Origin: Hyphomicrobiales bacterium
GTDB lineage: Bacteria > Pseudomonadota > Alphaproteobacteria > Rhizobiales > Rhizobiaceae
Direction of reading: 5' to 3'
Assembly: GCA_900473205.1 (NCBI GenBank)
Contig: UCLB01000031.1
Location: 39,280-103,279 of the forward strand
Length of the DNA: 64,000 bases
The notes under the pieces were generated by a model that was not told the origin of the DNA, made no database searches, and was given only the letters and a program-made list of their open reading frames with translations. Shown here one piece after another: positions 28,385 through 37,099 of this stretch. Both the position numbers and the translations under genes were made by a program. Each line of letters begins with the position of its first letter. Positions within the stretch are counted from its first letter, which is position 1.

Positions 28385-28981
28385 TCAGATCATCTGATCC
28401 GGTATTGTCACCATGCTGGTGATCGTCTTTGCGCGCTCGATGTCTTCCCAGCTTTTGTCCATGGCATAGGTCGATGACAGGAAGGGAATGCCGAGATGGC
28501 CGTAGCGGATGGAGAGCTGCTGCTCGGCAGTGTCTTCATCCATGCCTGCGACGCGGTTGACGTAGATGGCGGAGGCGAGCCCCGTGCGATCGGCACCGGA
28601 TTTACAGTGGATGAGAATGGGCTTGGGCGCATCGCGCATGATCTGAATGAGCTGCGCCACGCGCGTCAGCCCCAGTTGCTTGCGGGCGGACATTCCAAAA
28701 TCGACATGCTGTACGCCAAGCTTTTCAGCCGTTGCGGTTTCATGCTTGTACCATGCGGATCCGTCGTTTTCGCCGCGCAGGTTGATAATGGTCTTGATGC
28801 CATTTTCCTTCACGTAGCGCGCCAGTTGCGCATCGCTCAGCTGGCTTGAGCGATAGAGCTGCCCAGCGATGACCTCATGAAAATTGCCGGAGACGAGAAG
28901 AATGCCGAGATAGGCTAGGAAAACCAACGGGACGGACAGGATCGGCAGAACGCCCCGAAGCAAGATATTACGCATTTTCAT
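28385..28981 (-). CDS. Tyrosine/dual-specificity phosphatase, membrane-anchored
   Basis: A 198-residue protein with one N-terminal membrane segment (about residues 8-30) and a periplasm-facing or cytosolic phosphatase domain with the P-loop HCKSGADRTG. Cys126 and Arg132 form the CX5R signature. The upstream segment LYRSSQLSDAQL and the helix TIINLRGE are typical of the DSP family found in rhizobia. Substrate unknown. ACAGGAAAA precedes the start; a second ATG two codons in is equally possible. The location about 2.5 kb from the polysaccharide genes is suggestive only. Confidence 0.88.
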   Translation of the reverse strand: MKMRNILLRGVLPILSVPLVFLAYLGILLVSGNFHEVIAGQLYRSSQLSDAQLARYVKENGIKTIINLRGENDGSAWYKHETATAEKLGVQHVDFGMSARKQLGLTRVAQLIQIMRDAPKPILIHCKSGADRTGLASAIYVNRVAGMDEDTAEQQLSIRYGHLGIPFLSSTYAMDKSWEDIERAKTITSMVTIPDQMI

Positions 28982-29092
28982 TTTTCCTGTTGTTTGACAG
29001 GAAAATGAATGCCGTTGCTGACACTAAGCTGAACGAGCCATTTAGCCGACAACCAGATGGCTTATGTGCCGGTTACGGCCAGTCTTTCGATG

Positions 29093-29680
29093 TCACCGAA
29101 CGAAGACATAGACAGCGTAAACGGCAATCAGCGCACCTGCAAAAAGCGCGGCGATAAGGCCAAGACGCTTTTCGATGAAATCGCGGATCGGTTCTCCATA
29201 ACGCTGCAACAGCCCGGCGAGAATGAAAAACCGCGCGCCGCGGGCAATGATGGCCGACAGGATGAAGAAGCCGAGGCTGATATTCGCGGCACCGGACAGA
29301 ATCGTCACAACCTTGATCGGCGGCAGGTGGGCGAGACCGGAGGTCACTAGCAGCAGCAACAGGGTCTGGTCATCGACGGATGCCTTCAGCTGCTCGAAGC
29401 TATCCAGCTTGCCGTAAAACTCCAGAATGGGGCGGGCGATGCTCTCAAAGGCATAATGGCCGAGATACCAGCCAGCGATACCACCCAACACCGAAGCCAC
29501 GGTCGCCACGCCCGCATAGAACATGGCGCGCTTCGGCTTTGCCAGAACCATGGGTATGAACAGGACATCAGCCGGAACGACGAAAATCGAACTTTCGACA
29601 AAAGCAACGATGGCCAGCCACCAGACGGCTGTTTTTCTGGCCGCGAGCGCCATGGTCCAAGCGTATAGTCCTTTGAGCAT
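29093..29680 (-). CDS. DedA/SNARE-associated (YqaA-type) membrane protein
   Basis: Inner-membrane protein of 195 residues with four to five hydrophobic segments. It has the VESSIFVVPADVLFIPM loop and a G-rich segment (VLGGIAGWYLGHYAFE) typical of the DedA family, whose members act in lipid-carrier recycling and membrane homeostasis. The YqaA subgroup has no settled function. It is 110 bp downstream of the phosphatase gene, on the same strand. Confidence 0.87.
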   Translation of the reverse strand: MLKGLYAWTMALAARKTAVWWLAIVAFVESSIFVVPADVLFIPMVLAKPKRAMFYAGVATVASVLGGIAGWYLGHYAFESIARPILEFYGKLDSFEQLKASVDDQTLLLLLVTSGLAHLPPIKVVTILSGAANISLGFFILSAIIARGARFFILAGLLQRYGEPIRDFIEKRLGLIAALFAGALIAVYAVYVFVR

Positions 29681-29917
29681 TCCGCACCTCTTTGAGACGG
29701 CTGGTTTAACCGCGGTGATGGCCTATGGCAAATGTTGCGGAGCAATATTGAGGCAGGCGTAGCGATAATATTTTGCAGCGCAGCAAGGCGAGTTCGCAAT
29801 AAATGCGGCCAATCCACAAAACCTTATGTTGCAACGCAAACACAAAACCATTTTTACTAGTATATTTTCAGTGTCTGATGTATAGTTGCAAGGGGACGAA
29901 TGGAGGAGGAAATAGTT

Positions 29918-30019
29918 ATGGACTATGTTGGCTTCGTTACTTCGATAAACCCTTTCATCATCGCCATTCTGGTGGCCGTGCTTTTGGCTGGGGCCTATAG
30001 TTCGTGGGTATCCCACTGA
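29918..30019 (+). CDS. Small membrane protein, 33 residues
   Basis: A short frame with an unusually strong ribosome binding site (GGAGGAGG, 8 nt ahead of ATG 29918). The product has a short polar start, one hydrophobic segment (NPFIIAILVAVLLAGAY) and the tail SSWVSH. An in-frame ATG at 29900 with AAGGGG ahead would give 39 residues starting MEEEIV. Such one-span microproteins often bind and modulate larger membrane proteins; no partner can be named. It lies between the DedA-type gene and the ExoD gene. Confidence 0.6.
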   Translation: MDYVGFVTSINPFIIAILVAVLLAGAYSSWVSH

Positions 30020-30148
30020 GCCGCGCCTGAGCGATCATTAACAGTGCCGTTGCGAGACACGCAATTGCGTTACTGGTTGTGTTCGCCATAGGCATGACAT
30101 TTCTGGAATGTTATCTATCCCGACACTGAAATAGCTTCGGGATAGAGA

Positions 30149-30796
30149 ATGACGCAGAATTTTACGTTTACGGACACATCCGAAAGCCTCAGCACGGTTT
30201 TACAGCGGCTGATTGGCAATCTGAGCGGCAAGACGATTACCTTGCGCGAGTTGATGGAGGCCATTGGCGAACAGGGCCTGCTGTTGATGTGCGCCATCGC
30301 CTGCCTGCCCTTTCTCATTCCGGTGTCCATTCCCGGCGTCAGCACGGTCTTCGGCGCAGCAATCGTCATGATCAGCCTTGCGATTACGCTGAACCGTCTG
30401 CCCTGGCTTCCCAAACGCATTCTGGACAAGCAGATGGAAACAGCCCGGCTTGCGCCTGCTCTCCAGAAGGGCGTGAACATCGTGTCCAAGCTTGACCGCT
30501 ATATGCGCCCTCGCCTGCCTGCGCTGACAAGCGGCACCATCATGGCCCGCGTGAATGGCCTTGCCATCATGGCCGCCGGAATTTTGTTGATGATGCCGCT
30601 AGGCTTCGTGCCGTTTTCGAATACGCTGCCTGGCGTCGCCATTCTCTTGTTTTCCGCAGGCATGATTCAGCGCGACGGCGCGACCGTTCTTGGCGGCTAT
30701 CTCTTCCTCATTCTAACGACGATTTATTTCGCGGCTTTGGCCTACGGCGCATTCTGGGCCGGACAGGGCCTCAGCAACTCGCTCACGAGCGCGTAA
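30149..30796 (+). CDS. exoD: ExoD family membrane protein
   Basis: Inner-membrane protein of 215 residues with about four hydrophobic segments, matching ExoD (the LMEAIGEQGLLLMCAIACLPFLIPVSIPG region is diagnostic). In Sinorhizobium meliloti, exoD mutants show altered exopolysaccharide and alkali sensitivity; the biochemical role is unknown. The last 14 bp overlap the convergent gene at 30783. Many rhizobia carry several exoD-like genes, so the symbol indicates family rather than strict orthology. Confidence 0.88.
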   Translation: MTQNFTFTDTSESLSTVLQRLIGNLSGKTITLRELMEAIGEQGLLLMCAIACLPFLIPVSIPGVSTVFGAAIVMISLAITLNRLPWLPKRILDKQMETARLAPALQKGVNIVSKLDRYMRPRLPALTSGTIMARVNGLAIMAAGILLMMPLGFVPFSNTLPGVAILLFSAGMIQRDGATVLGGYLFLILTTIYFAALAYGAFWAGQGLSNSLTSA

Positions 30797-31067
30797 TGCC
30801 CCCACGGCGCGCTTCTCTGGCGCGCCGCTTGGTCAGCCACCAGATTGTCAGGCGCCTACGCTGGCGCCTCACATAGGGCAAATCTTGCGACAGCACCAAA
30901 AGACCGAGCGGCACCATCCAGAAGCCGAGAATCGGCAGGAAGCCCAGCAGACCGCCAATGACGAGCAAAACGCCGATAATGATGCGTCCGACTCGCGAAC
31001 GCGGCATCGCCACGCTCCATTTTCCCAAATGTAGACGCCCCGTTTTAGGGTGAAGACCGAAAGTCAT
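30783..31067 (-). CDS. Small membrane protein of PGPGW type
   Basis: A 94-residue protein with two membrane segments (IIIGVLLVIGGLLGFLPILGFWMVPLGLLVLSQ) between basic ends, and a strongly arginine-rich C terminus. It resembles the putative transmembrane PGPGW family. The 3' end overlaps the exoD-family gene by 14 bp on the opposite strand. Function unknown. Confidence 0.72.
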   Translation of the reverse strand: MTFGLHPKTGRLHLGKWSVAMPRSRVGRIIIGVLLVIGGLLGFLPILGFWMVPLGLLVLSQDLPYVRRQRRRLTIWWLTKRRAREARRGGITRS

Positions 31068-31243
31068 TGCAAAACACCCTTGCTCGAGATCGCTGTGTGA
31101 ATTTTTTTTGAGGCCAACATTCCCAGAAACGTGGGGGCTTCAGTGGATAAAACAAGAGGAATTCATTTTTTTTGAAAAAAGCGCTTGGCAAATCGGAAAA
31201 GCATTTGTATTACCCCGCTCACACCGCGCCAAGCAGCGCACGT

Positions 31244-31318
31244 TCCCTGGTAGCTCAGCGGTAGAGCATTCGACTGTTAATCGACAGGTCGCCGGTTCGA
31301 ATCCGGCCCGGGGAGCCA
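31244..31318 (+). tRNA. tRNA-Asn (anticodon GTT)
   Basis: A 75-nt cloverleaf. Acceptor stem TCCCTGG/CCGGGGA with one T-G pair, D-arm TAGCTCAGCGGTAGAGCA, anticodon loop CTGTTAA reading GTT, T-arm GCCGGTTCGAATCCGGC, discriminator G and an encoded CCA. It decodes AAC and AAU. Confidence 0.95.
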
Positions 31319-31437
31319 TTTTTTCTAATCAGATAAAATGGTTATGATGCAGGTAGAGACCTGCAAGATCGTCAGCTGCATCCATACACATCCATTCCGC
31401 AGGCTTCATAGCACCATCGTCACGACAGGATTGTGTC

Positions 31438-31758
31438 ATGCAGATCGACTGGGCTTATATACAGCGAGACTGGGATTGGGCCGGGCATATGCTCGAAGCG
31501 GTGATCATGGCCGCTGTGGTGGCCCTGCTCTTCCGTATTGTCTTGAACTGGCGCGATGCAGGCATCGTTGGCCTGGCATTTGCCATCGGTCATTTTCACG
31601 GGCGGGAAAAAAGGGATTATGAGGTCTCGGTACATATGCCACCGCCTCACCTCGATGCCTATTATATGTGGAACTGGTCCTGGGATCAGGCGACGGATTT
31701 CTGGCCCACGGCTTTGATGTCCCTTGGCCTGCTTTTGTGGTGGGTCAGGAAACAATAA
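31438..31758 (+). CDS. Hypothetical small membrane protein
   Basis: A 106-residue protein rich in tryptophan. One clear hydrophobic segment (EAVIMAAVVALLFRIVL) is near residue 25, a second weaker one at 42-52, and a C-terminal one at 90-104. The middle is polar with HFHGREKRDYE and PPPHLDAYYMWNWSWD. It is not assigned to a family. AGGA lies ahead of the ATG. It lies 119 bp downstream of tRNA-Asn on the same strand. Confidence 0.65.
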   Translation: MQIDWAYIQRDWDWAGHMLEAVIMAAVVALLFRIVLNWRDAGIVGLAFAIGHFHGREKRDYEVSVHMPPPHLDAYYMWNWSWDQATDFWPTALMSLGLLLWWVRKQ

Positions 31759-31809
31759 AGGCGTCATTCGCAATGAATGACGCCGTCTGTAACTATCGAG
31801 TCGCTGCGC

Positions 31810-32118
31810 TTAGCGACGTTGGGCAGAGCTCTTATTCTTTCCAGCACCGCCGGAGACGGTCGTGGAGGTGGCAGAGACAGGGTCGCTGGCTGGGAAGCTG
31901 TCTTCCAGACCTTCTTCCAGGTCCTGATCCTTGCTGCCATCCTGCGCTTCGGCGCGCTCGTTGTTCACCGATTCTGCGGCTGGCGAATTCCCGTCGCCAT
32001 CGAAACCGATTTCCTTTTCAGCTTCTGACCAATGGCGCTCGTGGTCACCCTCGCGGCGGCCTTCGCTTTCCCATTTTTCGTAAGCCTTTTTGCGAATTTC
32101 TGCTTCGCGATCAACCAT
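31810..32118 (-). CDS. DUF2934 domain protein
   Basis: A 102-residue, highly charged soluble protein. The N-terminal REAEIRKKAYEKWESEG followed by HWSEAEKEI is the DUF2934 motif; the rest is a disordered acidic tail ending in SAQRR. The ATG at 32118 follows GGGAGAAG; the longer frame is not supported. Rhizobial members of this family are small and uncharacterised. Divergent from the small gene at 32253. Confidence 0.83.
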   Translation of the reverse strand: MVDREAEIRKKAYEKWESEGRREGDHERHWSEAEKEIGFDGDGNSPAAESVNNERAEAQDGSKDQDLEEGLEDSFPASDPVSATSTTVSGGAGKNKSSAQRR

Positions 32119-32252
32119 ATTGCTTCTCCCTTGGTATGAATGAGAGAGAAACAATTCGGCGCAATGTTTAGTTCCTGCGCGCGCAGAACAAACCTTCACG
32201 GAACTTCATGGTGAAGCTGGTCGTTATCTCTCCAAAGCAAGGAGATTGCGAT

Positions 32253-32483
32253 ATGACCGAGAAACACACCAAGCCGCTTGATATCGATGACAAGGATGTT
32301 GCCGACTTCCATACGGAACGCGAACTGAAGGGCACGCCCGACGAACTCGATCCTGACGAAGAGATCAACCTGCGTGCACGTCGCCAGGCTGCGCGTCAGC
32401 ATGAGGACGCGTTTATCGTGGCGACGGATCTGGAGGATGATGACCAGCGCGATGCTGCTCCCGGCACGAGAGAGCAGCCATAA
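32253..32483 (+). CDS. Small acidic hypothetical protein
   Basis: A 76-residue hydrophilic protein, mostly acidic, with no membrane segment or known domain. AAGGAG lies 8 nt ahead of the ATG, a strong ribosome binding site. It is divergent from the DUF2934 gene, 134 bp apart, so the two may share a regulatory region. Function unknown. Confidence 0.65.
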   Translation: MTEKHTKPLDIDDKDVADFHTERELKGTPDELDPDEEINLRARRQAARQHEDAFIVATDLEDDDQRDAAPGTREQP

Positions 32484-32501
32484 GGCGCGAGGCGTCCGGT
32501 T

Positions 32502-32966
32502 TTAGCGTCGAACGGAAACGATCGACTTCCGGCTGAAATTCGAGACCTGAACGCGACCCGACTGATTGCCGCCCAGTATCTGGGCGGTATTTTTATTGAG
32601 GCTTTTCAGAATACCGGCGTGGTAGCTTTTACCGCTTCTAACCACGACGACGTCACCGGGCTTTGCATTGCCGGTTGGGACGGCATAACCGAACGATGTC
32701 CATGATTTCGCAAAACCGGAAGACTTCGGTGGCTGCCTGCCCGACTTTTCGGCGACGACACTGAGGAAGTGCCCACACCATGGAGTCTTGCGTGGATTGA
32801 CACCCAGAATGGCCTTGAGTGTCTTGTTGTTTTTGCCCTCATGAAGTCCGGAATATCGCTCAGCTTGATTGAGCATTCCAGCGGATGCAGGTGCAATGAA
32901 AGCCGTGCAAAGAGCAGCGGCCAGAACGAACGCAGTTACTTTCAAATTCTCGCCCTTTAGAAGCAC
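32502..32966 (-). CDS. TIGR02594-type secreted peptidase-like protein (CHAP/NlpC-P60 fold)
   Basis: A 154-residue exported protein. The start is uncertain: the GTG at 32966 is used because a signal peptide (about residues 8-29, ending PASAG) then follows, and AGG lies ahead. The mature part resembles the TIGR02594 family, with PWCGHFLSVV (Cys64) and SYHAGIL (His116) placed as in cysteine amidases of the CHAP and NlpC/P60 type. Peptidoglycan is the likely target by analogy only. Confidence 0.75.
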   Translation of the reverse strand: MLLKGENLKVTAFVLAAALCTAFIAPASAGMLNQAERYSGLHEGKNNKTLKAILGVNPRKTPWCGHFLSVVAEKSGRQPPKSSGFAKSWTSFGYAVPTGNAKPGDVVVVRSGKSYHAGILKSLNKNTAQILGGNQSGRVQVSNFSRKSIVSVRR

Positions 32967-33205
32967 ACAATGACCTCGGTCCTGCCCCGTCAGAAGTCTT
33001 GTGCGCATATTCAAAGTATAGCGGTGAAAGCCGATAATTCTCATCAGGCTCACCGCCAGCGAGGGTCGATCTATTCCTGTAATTTAGCGAGAATTTGACG
33101 AGATATAGGCGAAAATTAGAACGCTTATTATCGAAAATCTAAAGGTTTTCTAAAGGTTTCCGTGGGCCGATTTTGGCTACTTGTAAAACAACAAATGCCA
33201 GAATC
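32967..33205. other. Region between the peptidase-like gene and the DUF982 terminator
   Basis: Upstream region of the peptidase-like gene. It is AT-rich near 33080-33180. No coding frame with a ribosome binding site and no firm promoter was recognised. Confidence 0.45.
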
Positions 33206-33238
33206 AAAAAGCCACCCGGCGGTTCGCGGCGGGTGGCT
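33206..33238 (-). terminator. Intrinsic terminator of the DUF982 gene
   Basis: Nine-bp stem AGCCACCCG/CGGGTGGCT with a loop of about 11 nt. On the minus strand it is followed by TTTTT. It lies 31 bp past the stop of the DUF982 gene. Confidence 0.85.
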
Positions 33239-33268
33239 GGTAACTCTGATATAATGGATGGGGGCGTT

Positions 33269-33550
33269 TTAAGAAGCGAGTTTTCGCGTTTCCACGAGGC
33301 AATGGGCATCACGGCTTGCTTCTATGAAGGCGATACGGGCGATTTCGCCTGCAACGCTTCCCAGCAGCGAGGCTCTGCACAGCCTCAATGCCTGCTCATA
33401 GACTTTGCCGTGACGGCTTGGCCATTCGTGCTGCAAAAAATCAAAAGCCTCGTAAACGCCGTTGAAGGTTCGGGGGGCGCCGTTTTCCAGAGAAATAACC
33501 ACTGGGGCATCCCACTTGACGTCGTTCAGCATCATTGATTGGACTTCCAT
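33269..33550 (-). CDS. DUF982 domain protein
   Basis: A 93-residue protein of the rhizobial DUF982 family. Recognisable elements are WDAPVVISLENGAPRTFNGVYEAFDFLQHEWPSR in order, then a helix with conserved Ala/Arg residues ending IEASRDA. Many paralogues occur per rhizobial genome and none has a known function. The ATG at 33550 is used; another ATG at 33535 has GGAAG at better spacing and is also possible. Followed by its own terminator. Confidence 0.82.
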   Translation of the reverse strand: MEVQSMMLNDVKWDAPVVISLENGAPRTFNGVYEAFDFLQHEWPSRHGKVYEQALRLCRASLLGSVAGEIARIAFIEASRDAHCLVETRKLAS

Positions 33551-33723
33551 ACTCAATTAACCCGCCTCTAACGTCGGACCCGACATATGGTTCCGCGATA
33601 AGTGGTTTCAAGAGACAATAATTCACCAATTGAAAACCATGTCGTTGAATGGCCTTATTATACGCCCCTTGCGGGAACAAAGCTCTTCAACAATCATTCA
33701 ATCTGAAGTGAACCGAGTGGCAT

Positions 33724-35172
33724 ATGGCTGAGAAAAACACCCCCATTATTGTGTGGTTTCGCAAGGACTTACGCCTTGCCGACAATCGTGCGCTTTCAGC
33801 CGCCAAGGACCACGGCGGCCCCATTATTCCGGTCTATATCCGTGAGGAAAACGCGCCTTCCAGCGGGGCCCTCGGCGGTGCCCAGGAGTGGTGGCTGCAC
33901 CATTCGCTGGAGGCTCTGTCGTCGGCGCTGGAGAAGGCTGGTTCACGGCTGATTTTGTGCAGCGGCAAGGCGGAAACGGTACTGAAATCGCTGCTGGAGG
34001 AAACCGGAGCTGGCGCGATTTTCTGGAATCGGCGCTATGATCCGCAGGGCATGGCGACCGACAGCCACCTCAAGAAAAAATTCCGTGACGATGGATTTGA
34101 GGTGGAAAGCTTCGCAGGCCATCTGCTGCATGAACCATCCAAGTTGAAGACGAAGAGCGGCGGCCCATACCGCGTCTATACGCCATTCTGGCGCGCCTTC
34201 GAGGGTGGCCAGGAACCGGATGAGCCCGTCTCCGCCCCGACGAAACTCACCTCGCCATCTCACTGGCCGAAATCTGAAGAGCTGAAAAGCTGGAAGCTGT
34301 TGCCGATCAAACCGGACTGGGCCAAGGATTTTTCAGCGGTCTGGACGCCGGGTGAAGACGGCGCAAAGGACAAGCTTGAGACCTTCATCGAGGACGCTTT
34401 GAAGGGCTACGAGGAAGGGCGAGACTTCCCGGCCAGGCCAGCCACATCCATGTTGTCGCCACATTTGGCCATGGGAGAAATTTCTCCGGCTCAGGTCTGG
34501 GACGCGACGCGCGGCCTTTCGCGCAGCATCGCGTCTCACGATCTCAGCCGTTTTCGCAAGGAAATCGTCTGGCGTGAGTTTTGCTACCACCTGCTTTTCC
34601 ATTTCCCTGAACTGGACGAGAAGAACTGGAACGACAGCTTCGACGTGTTCGAATGGCAGACCGATAGCGCAGGTTTCAAGGCCTGGACGAAGGGTATGAC
34701 GGGTTATCCCATCGTGGACGCCGGCATGCGCCAGCTCTGGAAGCATGGCGTGATGCACAATCGCGTGCGGATGATCACCGCCTCCTTCCTCATCAAGCAT
34801 CTGCTGATCGACTGGCGCAAAGGCGAGAAGTGGTTTCGCGATACGCTTGTCGATGCTGACCCCGCTTCCAACGCGGCCAACTGGCAATGGGTGGCCGGTT
34901 CCGGGGCGGATGCCTCCCCCTTCTTCCGCATCTTCAACCCCATTCTTCAGGGTGAGAAATTCGATCCCGACGGCGAATATGTGAAAACCTTCGTGCCGGA
35001 ACTTTCCAAGCTGGAGAAGAAATTCATCCACAAGCCGTTCGATGCCCCGAAGGACGTGTTGCAGAAGGCTGGCATCGAACTTGGCAAGACCTATCCAAAA
35101 CCTCTGGTGGACCATAATGCGGCGCGTCAGCGGGCCCTCGCAACCTATTCGGATATCAAGAAAGGTGAATAA
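33724..35172 (+). CDS. phrA: Deoxyribodipyrimidine photolyase (cyclobutane pyrimidine dimer repair)
   Basis: Flavoenzyme that uses light to split cyclobutane pyrimidine dimers. The 482-residue protein has an N-terminal antenna-binding Rossmann domain (IVWFRKDLRLADN) and the helical FAD-binding domain with TSMLSPHLAMGEISP, WREFCYHLLFHFPE, TGYPIVDAGMRQL and NWQWVAGSG. Length and motifs fit class III photolyases such as Agrobacterium PhrA; the iron-sulfur PhrB type is excluded because its cysteine cluster is absent. GAGTGGC lies just ahead of the ATG. Confidence 0.92.
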   Translation: MAEKNTPIIVWFRKDLRLADNRALSAAKDHGGPIIPVYIREENAPSSGALGGAQEWWLHHSLEALSSALEKAGSRLILCSGKAETVLKSLLEETGAGAIFWNRRYDPQGMATDSHLKKKFRDDGFEVESFAGHLLHEPSKLKTKSGGPYRVYTPFWRAFEGGQEPDEPVSAPTKLTSPSHWPKSEELKSWKLLPIKPDWAKDFSAVWTPGEDGAKDKLETFIEDALKGYEEGRDFPARPATSMLSPHLAMGEISPAQVWDATRGLSRSIASHDLSRFRKEIVWREFCYHLLFHFPELDEKNWNDSFDVFEWQTDSAGFKAWTKGMTGYPIVDAGMRQLWKHGVMHNRVRMITASFLIKHLLIDWRKGEKWFRDTLVDADPASNAANWQWVAGSGADASPFFRIFNPILQGEKFDPDGEYVKTFVPELSKLEKKFIHKPFDAPKDVLQKAGIELGKTYPKPLVDHNAARQRALATYSDIKKGE

Positions 35173-35293
35173 AACCTGTTATCGGCAAGATTTTGCGCGC
35201 CAACCCTATTCACCGGAAGATATTTTCTTGTCACAACGCGGATAGACAAGGACATAACGGCATCTCATTCGCGACGGACGAAAAGGCCCTACC

Positions 35294-36331
35294 ATGACCA
35301 TTCATACTTCTGTGCTTACTGCTATTGGCAACACGCCGCTCATCCGCCTGAACGCAGCATCAGAGGCGACTGGATGTGAGATTCTCGGTAAGGCCGAATT
35401 CATGAATCCCGGTCAGTCGGTCAAGGATCGCGCAGCCCTTTACATCATTCGCGATGCGGAGCGACGCGGCCAGTTGCGCCCGGGTGGCACCATCGTTGAG
35501 GGCACCGCAGGTAATACCGGCATCGGTCTGTCGCTGGTCGCCAATGCGCTGGGCTACAAGACGGTCATCGTCATTCCTGAAACACAGAGCCAGGAAAAAA
35601 AGGACGCGCTGAAGCTTCTCGGAGCCCAGCTGATCGAGGTGCCAGCCGCGCCCTACTCCAACCCGAACAACTATGTGAAGGTCTCCGGCCGTCTGGCAAA
35701 GCAGCTGGCGGCGACGGACCCCAACGGAGCGGTCTGGGCAAACCAGTTCGACAATATCGCCAACCGTCAGGCTCACATCGAAACCACGGCACCGGAAATC
35801 TGGGACCAGACGGACGGCAAGGTGGATGGCTTCGTCTGCGCCGTTGGTTCCGGCGGTACTCTGGCTGGCGTGGCGGATGGTCTTCGCGATTTCAACCCCG
35901 ATATCAAGATCGGCCTTGCCGACCCGGATGGTGCGGCTCTCTACGAGTTCTACAAGAACGGCACACTGAAATCCGAGGGTTCGTCCATCACCGAAGGCAT
36001 CGGCCAGGGCCGTATCACCGCCAATCTGGAGGGTTTCGAGCCCGACTTTTCCTATCGCGTTTCGGATGCCGAGGCCCTGCCCGTGCTGTTCGATCTGGTA
36101 ACGAAGGAAGGCCTGTGCCTTGGCGGCTCATCTGGAATTAATGTCGCCGGTGCAATTCGACTTGCCCGCGACCTCGGTCCGGGGCATACAATCGTTACCA
36201 TTCTTTGCGACTACGGCAACCGTTACCAGTCGAAGCTTTTCAACCCTGATTTCCTGCGGTCCAAGGGTCTTCCCCTTCCCGCATGGCTGACGGAAAAGCA
36301 GGAGATTTCGGTTCCGTACGAAACCGTCTGA
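35294..36331 (+). CDS. cysK: Cysteine synthase A (O-acetylserine sulfhydrylase)
   Basis: PLP enzyme making cysteine from O-acetylserine and sulfide. The 345-residue protein has PLP Lys44 in NPGQSVKDRAA, the EGTAGNTG substrate loop (near 70), GSGGT near 190 and GLCLGGSSG near 275. It is about 25-35 residues longer than common CysK at the C terminus, as in other rhizobial copies. AAAAGG lies ahead of the ATG. It begins a run with the alanyl-tRNA editing gene 13 bp downstream and the sulfurtransferase gene, suggesting one operon with a sulfur theme. Confidence 0.94.
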   Translation: MTIHTSVLTAIGNTPLIRLNAASEATGCEILGKAEFMNPGQSVKDRAALYIIRDAERRGQLRPGGTIVEGTAGNTGIGLSLVANALGYKTVIVIPETQSQEKKDALKLLGAQLIEVPAAPYSNPNNYVKVSGRLAKQLAATDPNGAVWANQFDNIANRQAHIETTAPEIWDQTDGKVDGFVCAVGSGGTLAGVADGLRDFNPDIKIGLADPDGAALYEFYKNGTLKSEGSSITEGIGQGRITANLEGFEPDFSYRVSDAEALPVLFDLVTKEGLCLGGSSGINVAGAIRLARDLGPGHTIVTILCDYGNRYQSKLFNPDFLRSKGLPLPAWLTEKQEISVPYETV

Positions 36332-36344
36332 GGTCGATGCCCAC

Positions 36345-37082
36345 ATGCCTGTGAATGCCCTGTTTCGTGATGATTTCTATCTTTCCACATGTGAAGCGGT
36401 GGTCACGGCAGTGCATGAAGATGGCGGCATAGAGCTGGATCAGACCTGCTTCTATGCCACATCGGGCGGTCAACCCGGCGATACCGGGTTTCTAGAGAGA
36501 GCCGATGGCTCCAAGATAGAGCTTGGCCAGACGAAACACGGCGCGGACAAAAGCATCATCATCCATGTCCCCACCGAGGGACAAGCTTCACCCGACATTG
36601 GTGAGAAGCTGACGCTGCACGTAGACTGGCCGCGCCGCTACAAGCTCATGCGCATGCACACAGCCTGCCATCTTCTGTCCGTCGTCTGCCCTTGGCCGAT
36701 CACCGGCGCCGCCGTTGGCGAGGAGGAATCGCGTGTCGATTTCGACATGTCGGAGACCATCGACAAGGACGAGGTGACGGCAAAGCTGATGGCGCTGGTG
36801 GAAGAGAACCACCCGGTTTTCCTGACATGGATCACCGACGAAGAACTTGCCGCCAATCCAGACATCGTCAAATCCAAGAATGTCCGCCCACCGCTTGGCC
36901 TTGGGCGCGTCAGCCTTGTGTGCATTGGCGAAAACTCTGCTGTTGACAGTCAGCCCTGCGGGGGCACTCATGTGTCCAAAACGCAGGAAGTCGGCGAAAT
37001 CCACATCGCCAAGATCGAAAAGAAGGGCAAGGAAAATCGCCGTTTCCGAATTCGTTTCGGCAAGCCCGGCGCATCCGCCTGA
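36345..37082 (+). CDS. Alanyl-tRNA editing protein (AlaX-like)
   Basis: Freestanding homologue of the alanyl-tRNA synthetase editing domain, predicted to hydrolyse mischarged Ser- or Gly-tRNA(Ala). The 245 residues include the zinc-binding HTACH motif (His105, His109) and CGGTH (Cys205, His209). The N-terminal GGQPGDTG is the glycine-rich motif of the second-additional/AlaX domain. It starts 13 bp after cysK and ends 17 bp before the sulfurtransferase gene. Confidence 0.92.
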   Translation: MPVNALFRDDFYLSTCEAVVTAVHEDGGIELDQTCFYATSGGQPGDTGFLERADGSKIELGQTKHGADKSIIIHVPTEGQASPDIGEKLTLHVDWPRRYKLMRMHTACHLLSVVCPWPITGAAVGEEESRVDFDMSETIDKDEVTAKLMALVEENHPVFLTWITDEELAANPDIVKSKNVRPPLGLGRVSLVCIGENSAVDSQPCGGTHVSKTQEVGEIHIAKIEKKGKENRRFRIRFGKPGASA

Positions 37083-37099
37083 TTTCTGGGAGAAATATC

